Source: a virus
IMG/VR virus record: IMGVR_UViG_3300000313_000010
Coordinates: 1-27,100 of that record
DNA: 27,100 bases
Strand: one strand, 5' to 3'
Shown: positions 16,087-23,910 of the stretch, piece by piece
How positions within the stretch are numbered: position 1 is the first letter of the stretch
How the letters are laid out: every line of letters starts with the position of its first letter
Notes under the pieces: model-generated
Databases searched by the model: none
What the model saw: only the letters and a program-made list of their open reading frames with translations
What the model was told of the DNA's origin: nothing
Program-made: the position numbers and the translations under genes

Positions 16087-16833
16087 ATGAGTGATTTTAA
16101 TATACAACCAGATAAAGTACATCAAGCTTCTATATTGCCTGAAGATTATCAAATTCGTTCAGAAGTAGTAACAGATAAAGCATTCTTAAAACATTTAGAA
16201 GCTGAAATAAATCCTTTATCAAGACAAAGTCCAATTAATGCTATACCTGTTCAATCAGTTAAAACATTTGTAAGGAGCTACACTATTAAAGAGATTGAAA
16301 AAACAATTTTAAAAAAACAATTAAATCTTTCTAGTGATCCTAATTTTAAACCGAAAGGAATCTTAGAATCTTCTGGTTTTTCTGATTTGTTAGGTTTAAA
16401 TGTTTGGGACTCTTTATTGTTACAAGATCCTTTAAATCCAGGATTATTAAATCCATACTTGGAAATAGCTTTAGTAAATGTGTCACAAACACGAAACATA
16501 GTAACAACTGCTGTTCAAGGTTTAGATGGAACTATAAAGGAATACATTTCGGATGGGGATTTCAATATCAACATATCGGCAACTCTTGTGGGGGACGAAG
16601 CTGATGTGTACCCATCCGATTCTGTTAATACTCTATTGAACATGTTTAAATCAAAAAATGCGATAGATATATATAGCACAGTATTAAATAAATATTTCGG
16701 AATAAAATCTATTGTTATAACTAATTATAATTTTTACCAAGCAGAAGTAGGTATGAGAAATGTTCAAAATGTCGATTTCACTTGCATCTCAGACAATCCT
16801 GATGTTTATAAAATAATATTACAACAAGTATAA
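16087..16833 (+). CDS. Inner tail / baseplate protein, DUF6046-like
   Basis: 248-aa protein between tape measure and hub. The core TAVQGLDGTIKEYISDGDFN and the segment PSDSVNTLLNMFKSKNAIDI followed by GIKSIVITNYNFYQAEVGMR match DUF6046, a family found mainly in Bacteroidota phages and probably the counterpart of the LysM-linked tail proteins next to the tape measure in other phages. It would sit near the tail tip, joining tube and hub. The last codon shares one base with the next start. Family assignment is from memory of the pattern, so moderate confidence. Confidence 0.6.
   Translation: MSDFNIQPDKVHQASILPEDYQIRSEVVTDKAFLKHLEAEINPLSRQSPINAIPVQSVKTFVRSYTIKEIEKTILKKQLNLSSDPNFKPKGILESSGFSDLLGLNVWDSLLLQDPLNPGLLNPYLEIALVNVSQTRNIVTTAVQGLDGTIKEYISDGDFNINISATLVGDEADVYPSDSVNTLLNMFKSKNAIDIYSTVLNKYFGIKSIVITNYNFYQAEVGMRNVQNVDFTCISDNPDVYKIILQQV
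16549..16619 (+). repeat. Long-range 9-bp inverted repeat inside the DUF6046-like gene
   Basis: TCGGATGGG (16549-16557) and CCCATCCGA (16611-16619) are exact reverse complements separated by 53 bases and are GC-rich for this region. Could form a long-looped mRNA structure; may be chance. Confidence 0.4.
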
Positions 16834-18230
16834 TGTTAAAATTAACTTCAAGAATTACTGTTATAAAAAATATAAGCACAACTCCTACTGATGGAAGTAC
16901 TCCAATCTTGTCAGCACGTTATTATATTCCACCAGAAGACACAAGAGGATATGACGAGTCTGTAAACACAGGAGATTTATTCGTAGAAAAAGATTTTTTA
17001 GAGTTTTATAAAACTGGAAATGACTTATCTTTGATTTTCACATATGCTAACACAATAGAATGTGAGAGTAATTTTAGAAATCTTACAAAGACAGGTAAAT
17101 TGATATTACCAAGAAATATTTCTGCCATAGCTAAATTACCGTTGATCGCTAACACATCTTCTCCAATATTTGGGAGAGGAGATAGAATAATAATAGAATG
17201 CGGATATAATGGAAATCTTCAAGAGGTTTTCCGTGGTTACATTACAAAAATAAATTTCGGTATACCTTTAATTTTAGAATTAGAAGATCAGATGTTTCTT
17301 TTGAAACAGATAAGAGCAAAAATTGGAGATAAGAACAAAGGTGATGACAGGAAATTGACTATAACTGAAATCATGCAAAGATGTTTATCTTCTAAATTTA
17401 ATGATAACATAACTAACACTCAAGATTATTTTACTTTCATAGACATTAATTTACCTACAGATTCTGGAGATAATCAAGTGAATACAGCTACAGTTAAAAG
17501 GAAAAATAATCTTATTCCTGTTATAATCAATGCAACCACCGAACCTTTTACTTATAACACAGCCATTGAAAAATCTGTTGCAGAGATATTTGATGATTTG
17601 AAAAAGAAAACTGGATTATTTATTTATTTCGATGATTATGGAAATTTAAGAGTTGAATTGCCTTTCATAAATTCTGAGAATTTATTAAGTAATACTCTAT
17701 TACTGTTCGAAGGACAGATAATAAATTCTGAGAATTTGAACTATCAAAGAGCAGATGAACTTGCTATCAAAATAATATATTCTAGTAAACCATCTGACAA
17801 GAAAAAACCTATAATTTTCGGAGAAGACTCTCCTAAAAGGGGTTTTGTTGGAGATGGAAACGGTGATAGCATAACTGTAAATGCTCCTATGGATCAATCT
17901 CAGGAAGAATGTAATGCTAATGCATTACAACTTTATAAAGCAAATAAATATGATGGATTCAGACCTAATTCAACACTGCTGACATTCGGAGAACCTGCAA
18001 TATTTGTAGGAGAAGCTGTATATTTATATAGCACAAAGTATCCAGAAAGAAACGGTGGATTTGTGGTAGTTGGAGTTAAAAGGACATTTGGTATGGATGG
18101 ATACAGACAGGAAATTGAATTAGGAATAAAAATTCCTAATATAAACAACTCTTATATCTTTAGCAAATATAATAAATATTTTTTACCGTATAATTATGAC
18201 GGTACTCCACAATTTCAAAATATAGCATAA
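16833..18230 (+). CDS. Baseplate hub protein, gpD / Mu gp44-like
   Basis: Probable hub that links tube to spike. Residues about 115-160 (IIIECGYNGNLQEVFRGYIT followed by KINFGIPLILELEDQMFLLK) show the late-control-D pattern: G....iF.G.I........i.l.v.D....l. The middle has LRVELPFINSENLLSNTLLL, the family's 'fYvd..g.L....P' strand. The C-terminal domain includes GEAVYLYSTKYPERNGGFVV and ends in VGVKRTFGMDGYRQEIELG, typical of the hub's last beta domain. At 465 aa it is somewhat larger than gpD. It lies next to the spike gene. Confidence 0.72.
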   Translation: MLKLTSRITVIKNISTTPTDGSTPILSARYYIPPEDTRGYDESVNTGDLFVEKDFLEFYKTGNDLSLIFTYANTIECESNFRNLTKTGKLILPRNISAIAKLPLIANTSSPIFGRGDRIIIECGYNGNLQEVFRGYITKINFGIPLILELEDQMFLLKQIRAKIGDKNKGDDRKLTITEIMQRCLSSKFNDNITNTQDYFTFIDINLPTDSGDNQVNTATVKRKNNLIPVIINATTEPFTYNTAIEKSVAEIFDDLKKKTGLFIYFDDYGNLRVELPFINSENLLSNTLLLFEGQIINSENLNYQRADELAIKIIYSSKPSDKKKPIIFGEDSPKRGFVGDGNGDSITVNAPMDQSQEECNANALQLYKANKYDGFRPNSTLLTFGEPAIFVGEAVYLYSTKYPERNGGFVVVGVKRTFGMDGYRQEIELGIKIPNINNSYIFSKYNKYFLPYNYDGTPQFQNIA

Positions 18231-18231
18231 T

Positions 18232-19068
18232 ATGAGCACGATTTCACAAATAAAAGATTCTATACAAGAACTGGCTAAAATGGCTATGAATGACATGGAC
18301 AATCATAACATGGTAGTCGGAACTGTGATTCCTGGTTCTGTAGATTTGATAAATCAGACTTGCAGTGTACAACCTATAGATCCTTTCAGAACTTCTATAA
18401 ATAATGTAAGTTTTAGCAATGAGGATGGAGTTCCTGCTAACATAATACCTGCTGATACAGCAGTTGTTACAGTTTCTTTATATGATTCTGGTAGTGGTTG
18501 TATAGTACAACACGGAAAGATTGCTGGACAAAAGATTGCTGGAGAAGACCATGGTGGACTTATCATAGCTGCAAGCATGATTTCAATTTTAAATAACTTA
18601 GCAGATTTCTGTAATAACATCAAGGTAGAATATAACGGACACATTCATAGCACAACTGTAACTGTTTCAACATTAGGGGTTCCAACTCCAGCAGTAGTTT
18701 TACCTACCACATCACAAGCAACAACTATAGTAAATGATGGAAATGTTTATTTAGAAACACAGTTAACAACAAACATAAATACTGGAAAACCATCTGCGGG
18801 TTTTCATGGTTCAGGAAACCCAGCTAATTCTACATTAAAAGCTGCTTTAGAAGCTGCTTTAGGAATTCTAACATCTGCTATCACCAACACAAACGATATA
18901 CAAGATCAATTAAATCAATTAAATCTTGTGATAGCAACTCAATTAGGAGTGACATCAGCATCACAACAGCAACAACAAAAATCTTTAGAATCAAAATTAG
19001 CTAAGGCTCAAGTGTTACAAGCTAAAGCACAAGCTAATTATGATTCTTTAAATAACAACAGTCAATAA
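18232..19068 (+). CDS. Baseplate spike protein (gpV / Mu gp45-like)
   Basis: Membrane-piercing spike at the tail tip. An N-terminal OB-fold-like part (about 25-105: VVGTVIPGSVDLINQTCSVQ ... AVVTVSLYDSGSGCIVQH) is followed by a hinge EDHGGLIIA typical of spike proteins. GHIHST at about 138-143 recalls the metal-binding HxH motif. The C-terminal third is helical and Gln/Ala/Lys-rich (QDQLNQLNLVIATQLGVTSA, AKAQVLQAKAQANYDSL), probably a coiled coil and unusual for a spike, which usually ends in a beta-helix. It follows the hub by one base and overlaps the wedge gene by one base. Confidence 0.7.
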   Translation: MSTISQIKDSIQELAKMAMNDMDNHNMVVGTVIPGSVDLINQTCSVQPIDPFRTSINNVSFSNEDGVPANIIPADTAVVTVSLYDSGSGCIVQHGKIAGQKIAGEDHGGLIIAASMISILNNLADFCNNIKVEYNGHIHSTTVTVSTLGVPTPAVVLPTTSQATTIVNDGNVYLETQLTTNINTGKPSAGFHGSGNPANSTLKAALEAALGILTSAITNTNDIQDQLNQLNLVIATQLGVTSASQQQQQKSLESKLAKAQVLQAKAQANYDSLNNNSQ

Positions 19069-19367
19069 TGGTACAAGATATACAACTCATAGACTATGAT
19101 TTAGTCATTGAAAACGGAGATTTCAATTTTATAGAGAGCGAACAACAGGAAACAGATTTGTTGTTAAACACTTTTATTGGAAATTGGAAACAATATCCGT
19201 TAGTAGGAATTGGCATATTAAATTATCTAGCTGGTCCAATATCATCTAATCAATTAGAAACTTTGATAAAAGAACAGATGATTGCTGATGGTTTTACCGT
19301 CCAATCTATCGATGTAAAAGGAAGTACTTTAGATAGCATCAAAATAAATGTTTTAGCTCATAGATAA
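19068..19367 (+). CDS. Baseplate wedge protein, gpW / Mu gp46 / T4 gp25-like
   Basis: Small, conserved baseplate component that anchors the first sheath ring. DIQLIDYDLVIENGDFNFIE matches the start of Mu gp46-type proteins, followed by QQETDLLLNTFIGNWKQYPL, the helix with the 'l.t..GeW' motif (here GNW), and G-I-G-I. The length of 99 aa suits the short members of the family. It overlaps both neighbours by one base, indicating tightly coupled translation with the spike and LysM-like genes. Confidence 0.8.
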   Translation: MVQDIQLIDYDLVIENGDFNFIESEQQETDLLLNTFIGNWKQYPLVGIGILNYLAGPISSNQLETLIKEQMIADGFTVQSIDVKGSTLDSIKINVLAHR

Positions 19368-19858
19368 TGAATATAATAGTTAAAGAAGGAGAAAGCATAT
19401 TTGATATTTCATTGAGATATTATGGAAATATATCTGATTCCATACAGATAATGTTAGATAATCCTATAATATCTGATATAAATAGTGATATTTATGGAAT
19501 GACTTTAGTCATCAACAATCCAGGTAAATTAAATACTATTTTACAACCAATTATAAAGAAAGTAAAAACAACTACTTCTATTATAGTTGAAGAGCTAGAA
19601 AGCATATTTGATGTTTCTTTGAGATATTATGGAGATATTTCATATACTATAAATTTACTATTGAATAATAAAAACATTGAAAATATCAACAGTGAAATTT
19701 ATGGGTTAAATATATTGGTAGATCCTATAAATACAGATTACAATGTAGTATATTATAATATAAACAACAGCAAACTTAGAACAGGCTTATCGATATTTGA
19801 AAATGAAATTTTAGAAAGCAGGTCATTTGATATGTCTTTTGATTTTTCATTCGATTAA
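19367..19858 (+). CDS. Tandem LysM-like tail protein (gpX-like)
   Basis: Two LysM-like modules, at 3-50 (VKEGESIFDISLRYYGNISD ...) and 72-119 (VEELESIFDVSLRYYGDISY ...), share the pattern ESIFD(I/V)SLRYYG.IS and (D/N)IN.(D/E)IYG. LysM modules bind peptidoglycan or, in tail proteins such as gpX, help build the baseplate hub. The two copies also match closely in DNA (GAAAGCATATTTGATRTTTC type), so the duplication looks recent. The C-terminal 45 residues are acidic and end in SFDMSFDFSFD, an odd low-complexity Phe/Asp tail. Probably a hub or wedge adaptor, with peptidoglycan binding possible. Confidence 0.68.
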   Translation: MNIIVKEGESIFDISLRYYGNISDSIQIMLDNPIISDINSDIYGMTLVINNPGKLNTILQPIIKKVKTTTSIIVEELESIFDVSLRYYGDISYTINLLLNNKNIENINSEIYGLNILVDPINTDYNVVYYNINNSKLRTGLSIFENEILESRSFDMSFDFSFD

Positions 19859-19876
19859 AAATTATAAAAAGTAATA

Positions 19877-21841
19877 ATGAGTAATAAAACTAAAGTATCA
19901 TTAAAGGCAGAAATAGATGCTAAAGTATTTGAAAACACAAATAAATTAGTTACTGCTATAAATGTAAACGGAATTTTCAATGATATTGTTGATTCTAGTA
20001 ATTGGTATTTTTCATATGCTCAGAATACAACTATCGGTAGTACAACAGTTTTAATAAACACATCATCTTTCCAACAATATTTTACAGGAACTTCTTCTCA
20101 GACAGTACAGATGCCAGATGTGACTACTTTCACGTTGGGTGGATCTTTCAAGATAATAAATAAAAGCACTGGAGATATTAATGTTGTATCTAGCGGAGGT
20201 AATCTAATACAAGTAGTTAGTAGTGGAAATTATGCATTAGTTACATGTATTTTATTGACTGGCACTGGAAGTTCTTCTTGGGATGTCATTTATGGTACTA
20301 ACTCATCTATTTATAAATATGGAACAGGGACAATAAGCATTGTCCCTGTTTTAGGAAACCATACTTCTACTGGATATGGTAATTTTGTTGGTTCTGGTTT
20401 AACAAATAATGCTTCCGGTGAGAGATATTCAGTCGTAGTTGGAGGGGCTTTGAATAATTCTACAGACAGATATTCTGTCATTGTAGGTGGGGAATATAAT
20501 AACGCTAATGATATGTATACTTTCATCGGTGGAGGTATCTTTAATACAGTTTCAAACGAATTCGCTTCTGTTGTTGGGGGTGACAATAACACTGCTAGTG
20601 GATTTAAAAGTTCTGTTGTCGGTGGAAGTGGAAATACTGTTTCTGGAACTTCTTCTTCAATATTAGGTGGTGACAATAACACAAATAATAATAATAACAC
20701 ATTTATTCTTGGAAGTAATATAACAAGTTCTCAAGATAACACTACTTACGTTCAAAACCTGAACATATCTACTTTAGGTTCAGGAACTCCAGTAAATAAT
20801 CTAGCTTTAGACTCAAGTGGAAATGTAGTTGCTGCTGCTGGAATTTCAGGATATTCCGGAGTTAGTGGTTTTTCAGGAGCAAGCGGAATTTCTGGATGGT
20901 CTGGAGTTTCCGGATTTAGCGGTTATTCAGGAATATCTGGTATTAGTGGGGAATCTGGAACTTCAGGTTTCAGTGGAGTTTCCGGTTATTCTGGTATTTC
21001 AGGTTTCAGTGGAGTTTCTGGAACTTCAGGATTTAGTGGCATATCAGGAACAAGTGGTATTTCAGGTTTCAGTGGAGTTTCTGGAACTTCAGGATTTAGT
21101 GGTGCTTCAGGTTATTCCGGATGGTCAGGTACATCTGGATTTAGTGGTGTATCTGGATGGTCTGGCACGAGTGGAGTTTCAGGTTATTCAGGTGTATCTG
21201 GTTCCAGTGGGGTTTCTGGATGGTCTGGAATTTCAGGATTTACTGGAGTTAGCGGAGTTTCTGGTTATAGTGGTATTTCAGGTTATAGTGGAGTTTCTGG
21301 CCAATCTGGTTATTCAGGAACTTCTGGTTTTAGTGGTATCTCAGGTTATTCAGGAACAAGTGGATTTTCAGGTATTTCAGGATGGTCTGGAACTTCTGGT
21401 TTTAGTGGTATCTCAGGTTATTCAGGAACAAGTGGATTTTCAGGTGTTTCTGGATGGTCTGGTATTTCTGGTTACTCGGGATCTTCCTTTAGAACAATCC
21501 AATTCGCTGCCAGTGATACATCTTCAGCATTAACAGTATCAACTCCGTCAATTGTTGTTTATTCTCCATTTACCGGAACTATAAACGAGATTATAATAAC
21601 ATTAGGTACAGCTCAAACAAGTGGTAGCATATTTACTGTTGATATTAAAAAGAATGGAATAACAATTCTAAGCACATTAGCAACTATTGATAATACAGAA
21701 TTCACAAGCTTAACCGCGGTTACGGCTCCTGTTTTATCGGTAACAAGTTTAACAAAGGGTGATAAAATTACTTGTCAAATAACACAAGTTGGCGATGGAA
21801 CTGCTAAGCAATTGGGGATAATAATAAATGTTTTAATATGA
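19877..21841 (+). CDS. Mosaic long tail fibre protein with 15-residue beta repeats and a G-X-S repeat shaft
   Basis: 654-aa virion fibre in four parts. Residues 1-155 form a beta-rich attachment domain. About 175-295 has a 15-residue repeat (RYSVVVGGALNNST, RYSVIVGGEYNNAN, FASVVGGDNNTAS, SSVVGGSGNTVS), like YadA-type trimeric beta-roll heads. Residues 322-535 are an unbroken run of about 72 Gly-X-Ser triplets in which X is often F, Y, W, V or I, with only one Ser-to-Thr exception and no Pro. About 536-654 is a beta-sandwich-like tip, probably the receptor-binding end. The stop overlaps the next start. Host recognition is inferred from architecture. Confidence 0.82.
   Translation: MSNKTKVSLKAEIDAKVFENTNKLVTAINVNGIFNDIVDSSNWYFSYAQNTTIGSTTVLINTSSFQQYFTGTSSQTVQMPDVTTFTLGGSFKIINKSTGDINVVSSGGNLIQVVSSGNYALVTCILLTGTGSSSWDVIYGTNSSIYKYGTGTISIVPVLGNHTSTGYGNFVGSGLTNNASGERYSVVVGGALNNSTDRYSVIVGGEYNNANDMYTFIGGGIFNTVSNEFASVVGGDNNTASGFKSSVVGGSGNTVSGTSSSILGGDNNTNNNNNTFILGSNITSSQDNTTYVQNLNISTLGSGTPVNNLALDSSGNVVAAAGISGYSGVSGFSGASGISGWSGVSGFSGYSGISGISGESGTSGFSGVSGYSGISGFSGVSGTSGFSGISGTSGISGFSGVSGTSGFSGASGYSGWSGTSGFSGVSGWSGTSGVSGYSGVSGSSGVSGWSGISGFTGVSGVSGYSGISGYSGVSGQSGYSGTSGFSGISGYSGTSGFSGISGWSGTSGFSGISGYSGTSGFSGVSGWSGISGYSGSSFRTIQFAASDTSSALTVSTPSIVVYSPFTGTINEIIITLGTAQTSGSIFTVDIKKNGITILSTLATIDNTEFTSLTAVTAPVLSVTSLTKGDKITCQITQVGDGTAKQLGIIINVLI
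20323..20350 (+). repeat. Perfect 12-bp hairpin inside the fibre gene
   Basis: AACAGGGACAAT (20323-20334) and ATTGTCCCTGTT (20339-20350) form a perfect stem with loop AAGC. It falls near residue 150-158, at the boundary between the fibre's attachment domain and the 15-residue beta repeats. Two Ts follow, too few for a convincing terminator. Confidence 0.75.
20840..21481 (+). repeat. Gly-X-Ser triplet repeat DNA of the fibre shaft
   Basis: About 640 bases of nine-base-unit repeats coding for G-X-S triplets. Within it are larger tandem copies: a 72-base unit at 21317-21388 and 21389-21460, and a 63-base spacing between matching blocks near 20993 and 21056. Such DNA can expand or shrink by slippage or recombination and thus change fibre length. 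Confidence 0.9.
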
Positions 21842-22722
21842 TTATAGACCCTTATATTTTTGGAGTAAATCTATTACTCGACTACTATCCGTGCAATGGT
21901 GCGGCATTTTCTTTTTATAAACTATCAAAAAACTATAACGGTGGTTGTTGCACTGTCATGCGGTCAAGTGACAACACTTATATTGATGTTGGCTTTGTCA
22001 ACAATTACGTGGACACAGCATATATTTTATCATTTGTTGGAAGTGGTAACGGATATGTTGCTCAAATGTATGACCAAACTGGGAACAATAGAAAAGCTAT
22101 TGGGGCTAGTAGTATTGGTGGAACGGCTTATAATCCAATCATTGTTCAATCAGGTGTCTTGTGTACAGACTCAAATGGTAAAGTAGTAGCACGTAATCCT
22201 ACCGCTAGTTCTGGAAGATGGTTTAATTTAGCTCCAGCATTAGGAGGTGTTGCATTTTCAACATTACAAAATTTGCCAGTTTCTATTTTTACAACAGCAA
22301 AAATTACAACACTGCCAACCAATATATATAATAATGCCGCACATATAGTTGGTGGAACAGCGTTTGGTAGATATGAACAAGCTTTAAATGATGTTGATGG
22401 GTTTGGTTGTCAAAGAAGGACAACGACTGGTGCGGATGTATTAATCGATAAAACACCAGTAATTTACACCCCTTTTATTCAAACTGGATTATATAGGTCA
22501 TCACAATTAACAGGTAGATTTAACGGAGTAGATGCAACACCCATTAGTTACACAGGAACGGCATTTAACACTGCGAGTAATTTTCAATTGATGACAGGAA
22601 ATAGCGCAACAATGATTAACCCAGCGATGGATTTTTACGAGTGCATAATTTATTTAAGCGATGAGTATAGTAATAGAGCAGCTATAGAGTCAGATATTAA
22701 TTCAAGATATTCAATTTTTTAA
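21838..22722 (+). CDS. Arabinofuranosidase/concanavalin-like lectin domain protein (putative receptor binding)
   Basis: The whole 294-aa protein resembles the fold of fungal alpha-L-arabinofuranosidase B catalytic domains, common in tail proteins of Bacteroidota phages: LLDYYPCNGAAFSFYKLSKN, then YNGGCCTVMRSSDNTYIDVG, DTAYILSFVGSGNGYVAQMY and DQTGNNRKAI. Family members read LLD.Y..A..AYSLR.L...Y.G...RVRRSSDN...DIGF and YDQSGNGR. Arg and Trp/Tyr sites are only partly kept, so binding rather than hydrolysis is more likely. It starts in the fibre's stop codon (ATGA). Codon use (more GGG, CCG, GTG, ACG) differs from the capsid and tail genes, hinting at transfer. Confidence 0.72.
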   Translation: MIIDPYIFGVNLLLDYYPCNGAAFSFYKLSKNYNGGCCTVMRSSDNTYIDVGFVNNYVDTAYILSFVGSGNGYVAQMYDQTGNNRKAIGASSIGGTAYNPIIVQSGVLCTDSNGKVVARNPTASSGRWFNLAPALGGVAFSTLQNLPVSIFTTAKITTLPTNIYNNAAHIVGGTAFGRYEQALNDVDGFGCQRRTTTGADVLIDKTPVIYTPFIQTGLYRSSQLTGRFNGVDATPISYTGTAFNTASNFQLMTGNSATMINPAMDFYECIIYLSDEYSNRAAIESDINSRYSIF

Positions 22723-22744
22723 AAATAAAATAAAATAAAACAAC

Positions 22745-23254
22745 ATGAAAAAATTAATAGATTCTGTATTAACAGACCAAACATTGGTTTTAGACTATAC
22801 TGAGTTAGGTAGTTCTTTGTCTAAAACTTTTTTAAGATCAGACCTTGATGAAGGTGAGCTACTCATAATTACCACTTACGATAACCTTATTAACACCATA
22901 TTAAACTCCAATAGGGTGCCCAAATTATTAGACCTTGTTAAGAGCGTGTCTCTTACTAATGGTAATTTAAGTATCGTTGGGGAGAGTAATACGACTAAAG
23001 ATTTTGAACTTATTAATTTATCTGATACTACTCTAGTAGGTACTACGGGTAAAACGCAAAAACAAGTGTACGATGAGTTAGAGTCTGCTGTATTGTCCGC
23101 TACCGGACAACCATTTACTCAACTGTTTGCACCATTTGGGACTGGCTATGTTTATTTGAATAATGAAAAAATGGTTTATAATTTAATAGTACAGCAGACT
23201 GGTTATATTATGGGAAACGCTACAAAATTAGCGCTTGATTTACTAAATTCTTAA
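22745..23254 (+). CDS. Hypothetical protein, 169 aa, in the fibre cassette
   Basis: Unrecognised protein. It opens MKKLIDSVLTDQTLVLDYTE, without a convincing signal peptide, and has a helix-rich start, a short beta section (VSLTNGNLSIVGESNTTKDF) and a C-terminal part with GYVYLNNEKMVYNLIVQQTG. Codon use resembles the lectin-like gene before it (many AGG, CCC, CTC, GTG and TCC), not the core tail genes, so the pair probably arrived together. It may be a fibre chaperone, a baseplate tip subunit or a moron. The gap from the lectin gene is 22 bases of A-rich leader. Confidence 0.6.
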   Translation: MKKLIDSVLTDQTLVLDYTELGSSLSKTFLRSDLDEGELLIITTYDNLINTILNSNRVPKLLDLVKSVSLTNGNLSIVGESNTTKDFELINLSDTTLVGTTGKTQKQVYDELESAVLSATGQPFTQLFAPFGTGYVYLNNEKMVYNLIVQQTGYIMGNATKLALDLLNS

Positions 23255-23265
23255 ACTATGACTAA

Positions 23266-23373
23266 ATAATAAGCGGATGTAATGCTGACTTTACCGATTC
23301 TTACGATGAAATTGGACAATGGACTGATTCAGATGTTCAATCTAGAATAATAGAATTATTAAATGGACTTTAG
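23266..23373 (+). pseudogene. Remnant of a gene related to the 79-aa protein at 23911
   Basis: An open stretch without start codon, preceded in frame by TAA at 23263-23265 and ending with TAG at 23371-23373. It translates as GCNADFTDSYDEIGQWTDSD followed by VQSRIIELLNGL. The segment YDEIGQWTDSDVQSR aligns with YDAAGQWSDADVQAR at the C-terminus of the intact gene downstream. Only about the last 30 codons remain. It lies in the 175-base gap between the cassette gene and the holin; the rest of this gap (23374-23429) shows nothing I can assign. Likely debris from a fibre-cassette exchange. Confidence 0.7.
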
Positions 23374-23429
23374 GAGCAGTTTGGAGTAATTCTGGAATTT
23401 TAACAATAGTTTAAAATAACAATCGTTTT

Positions 23430-23894
23430 ATGTTAAATGAATTACAAATTTTAATAACTAAAATTAAAATATCAACGTCTGGAATAATAGGAGTTATAAT
23501 AGCTTTTTTAACTCCTATTATTCCATTAATTTTGATAGTAGGGTTTGCTATTGCATTAGATACACTATTTGGAGTGTTAAGAGCAAAGAAATTGAAAGAA
23601 ACTGTTACATCTAGAAAATTATCACAAGTAGTTTCTAAGATGGTTCTTTATCAATCTGCTATAATAGGGTTTTTTGTTATAGAAAAATTCATATTAGAAG
23701 ATTTTATAATAATGTTTACTAGCATACATCTAGTATTAACCAAACTAGTTGCAACTACTTTACTGTTTATAGAAGGTAAATCCATCAATGAAAATTATTT
23801 TATAATCTCAGGAGTTTCAATTTTGGATAAGTTTAAAGAGATGTTAAGTCGTACAAAAGAAATAAAAAATGATATAAACATTTTTAATAATTAA
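23430..23894 (+). CDS. Holin, phage holin family 4 (TcdE-like)
   Basis: Membrane protein that permeabilises the inner membrane at lysis. Hydrophobic spans at about 16-45 (IIGVIIAFLTPIIPLILIVG), 68-90 (VLYQSAIIGFFVIEKFI) and 95-118. The family-4 features are LDTLFGVLRAKKLKETVTSR after the first span (a D..fG...A...k...tS.kl motif) and LFIEGKSINENYFIISGVSI near the C-terminus (the E..Si.EN..i.G motif). 154 aa is normal. No endolysin follows in this window, so it must be elsewhere or the lysis genes are split. Confidence 0.85.
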   Translation: MLNELQILITKIKISTSGIIGVIIAFLTPIIPLILIVGFAIALDTLFGVLRAKKLKETVTSRKLSQVVSKMVLYQSAIIGFFVIEKFILEDFIIMFTSIHLVLTKLVATTLLFIEGKSINENYFIISGVSILDKFKEMLSRTKEIKNDINIFNN

Positions 23895-23910
23895 AAAAAC
23901 AACAAATACA

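Noticed and set aside
16404-16604. Plus-strand frame inside the DUF6046-like gene
   Set aside because: It overlaps a well-supported gene entirely, and the composition (KCVTNTKHSNNCCSRFRW) is unlike a real protein here.
20311-20700. Minus-strand open frame under the fibre beta repeats
   Set aside because: Pro/Thr/Leu-rich shadow of the Gly/Asn-rich repeats on the other strand; no leader, no family match.
20829-21533. A 234-codon open frame in the +1 frame of the fibre repeat
   Set aside because: It is the by-product of nine-base Gly-X-Ser repeats that contain no stops in the alternative frame. The product is repetitive (VFQVSVEFLELQDL) and the main frame is clearly the real one.
21711-21724. 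Short GC-rich palindrome TAACCGCGGTTA in the fibre tip
   Set aside because: Twelve bases, no flanking structure and no link to any other feature; probably chance.
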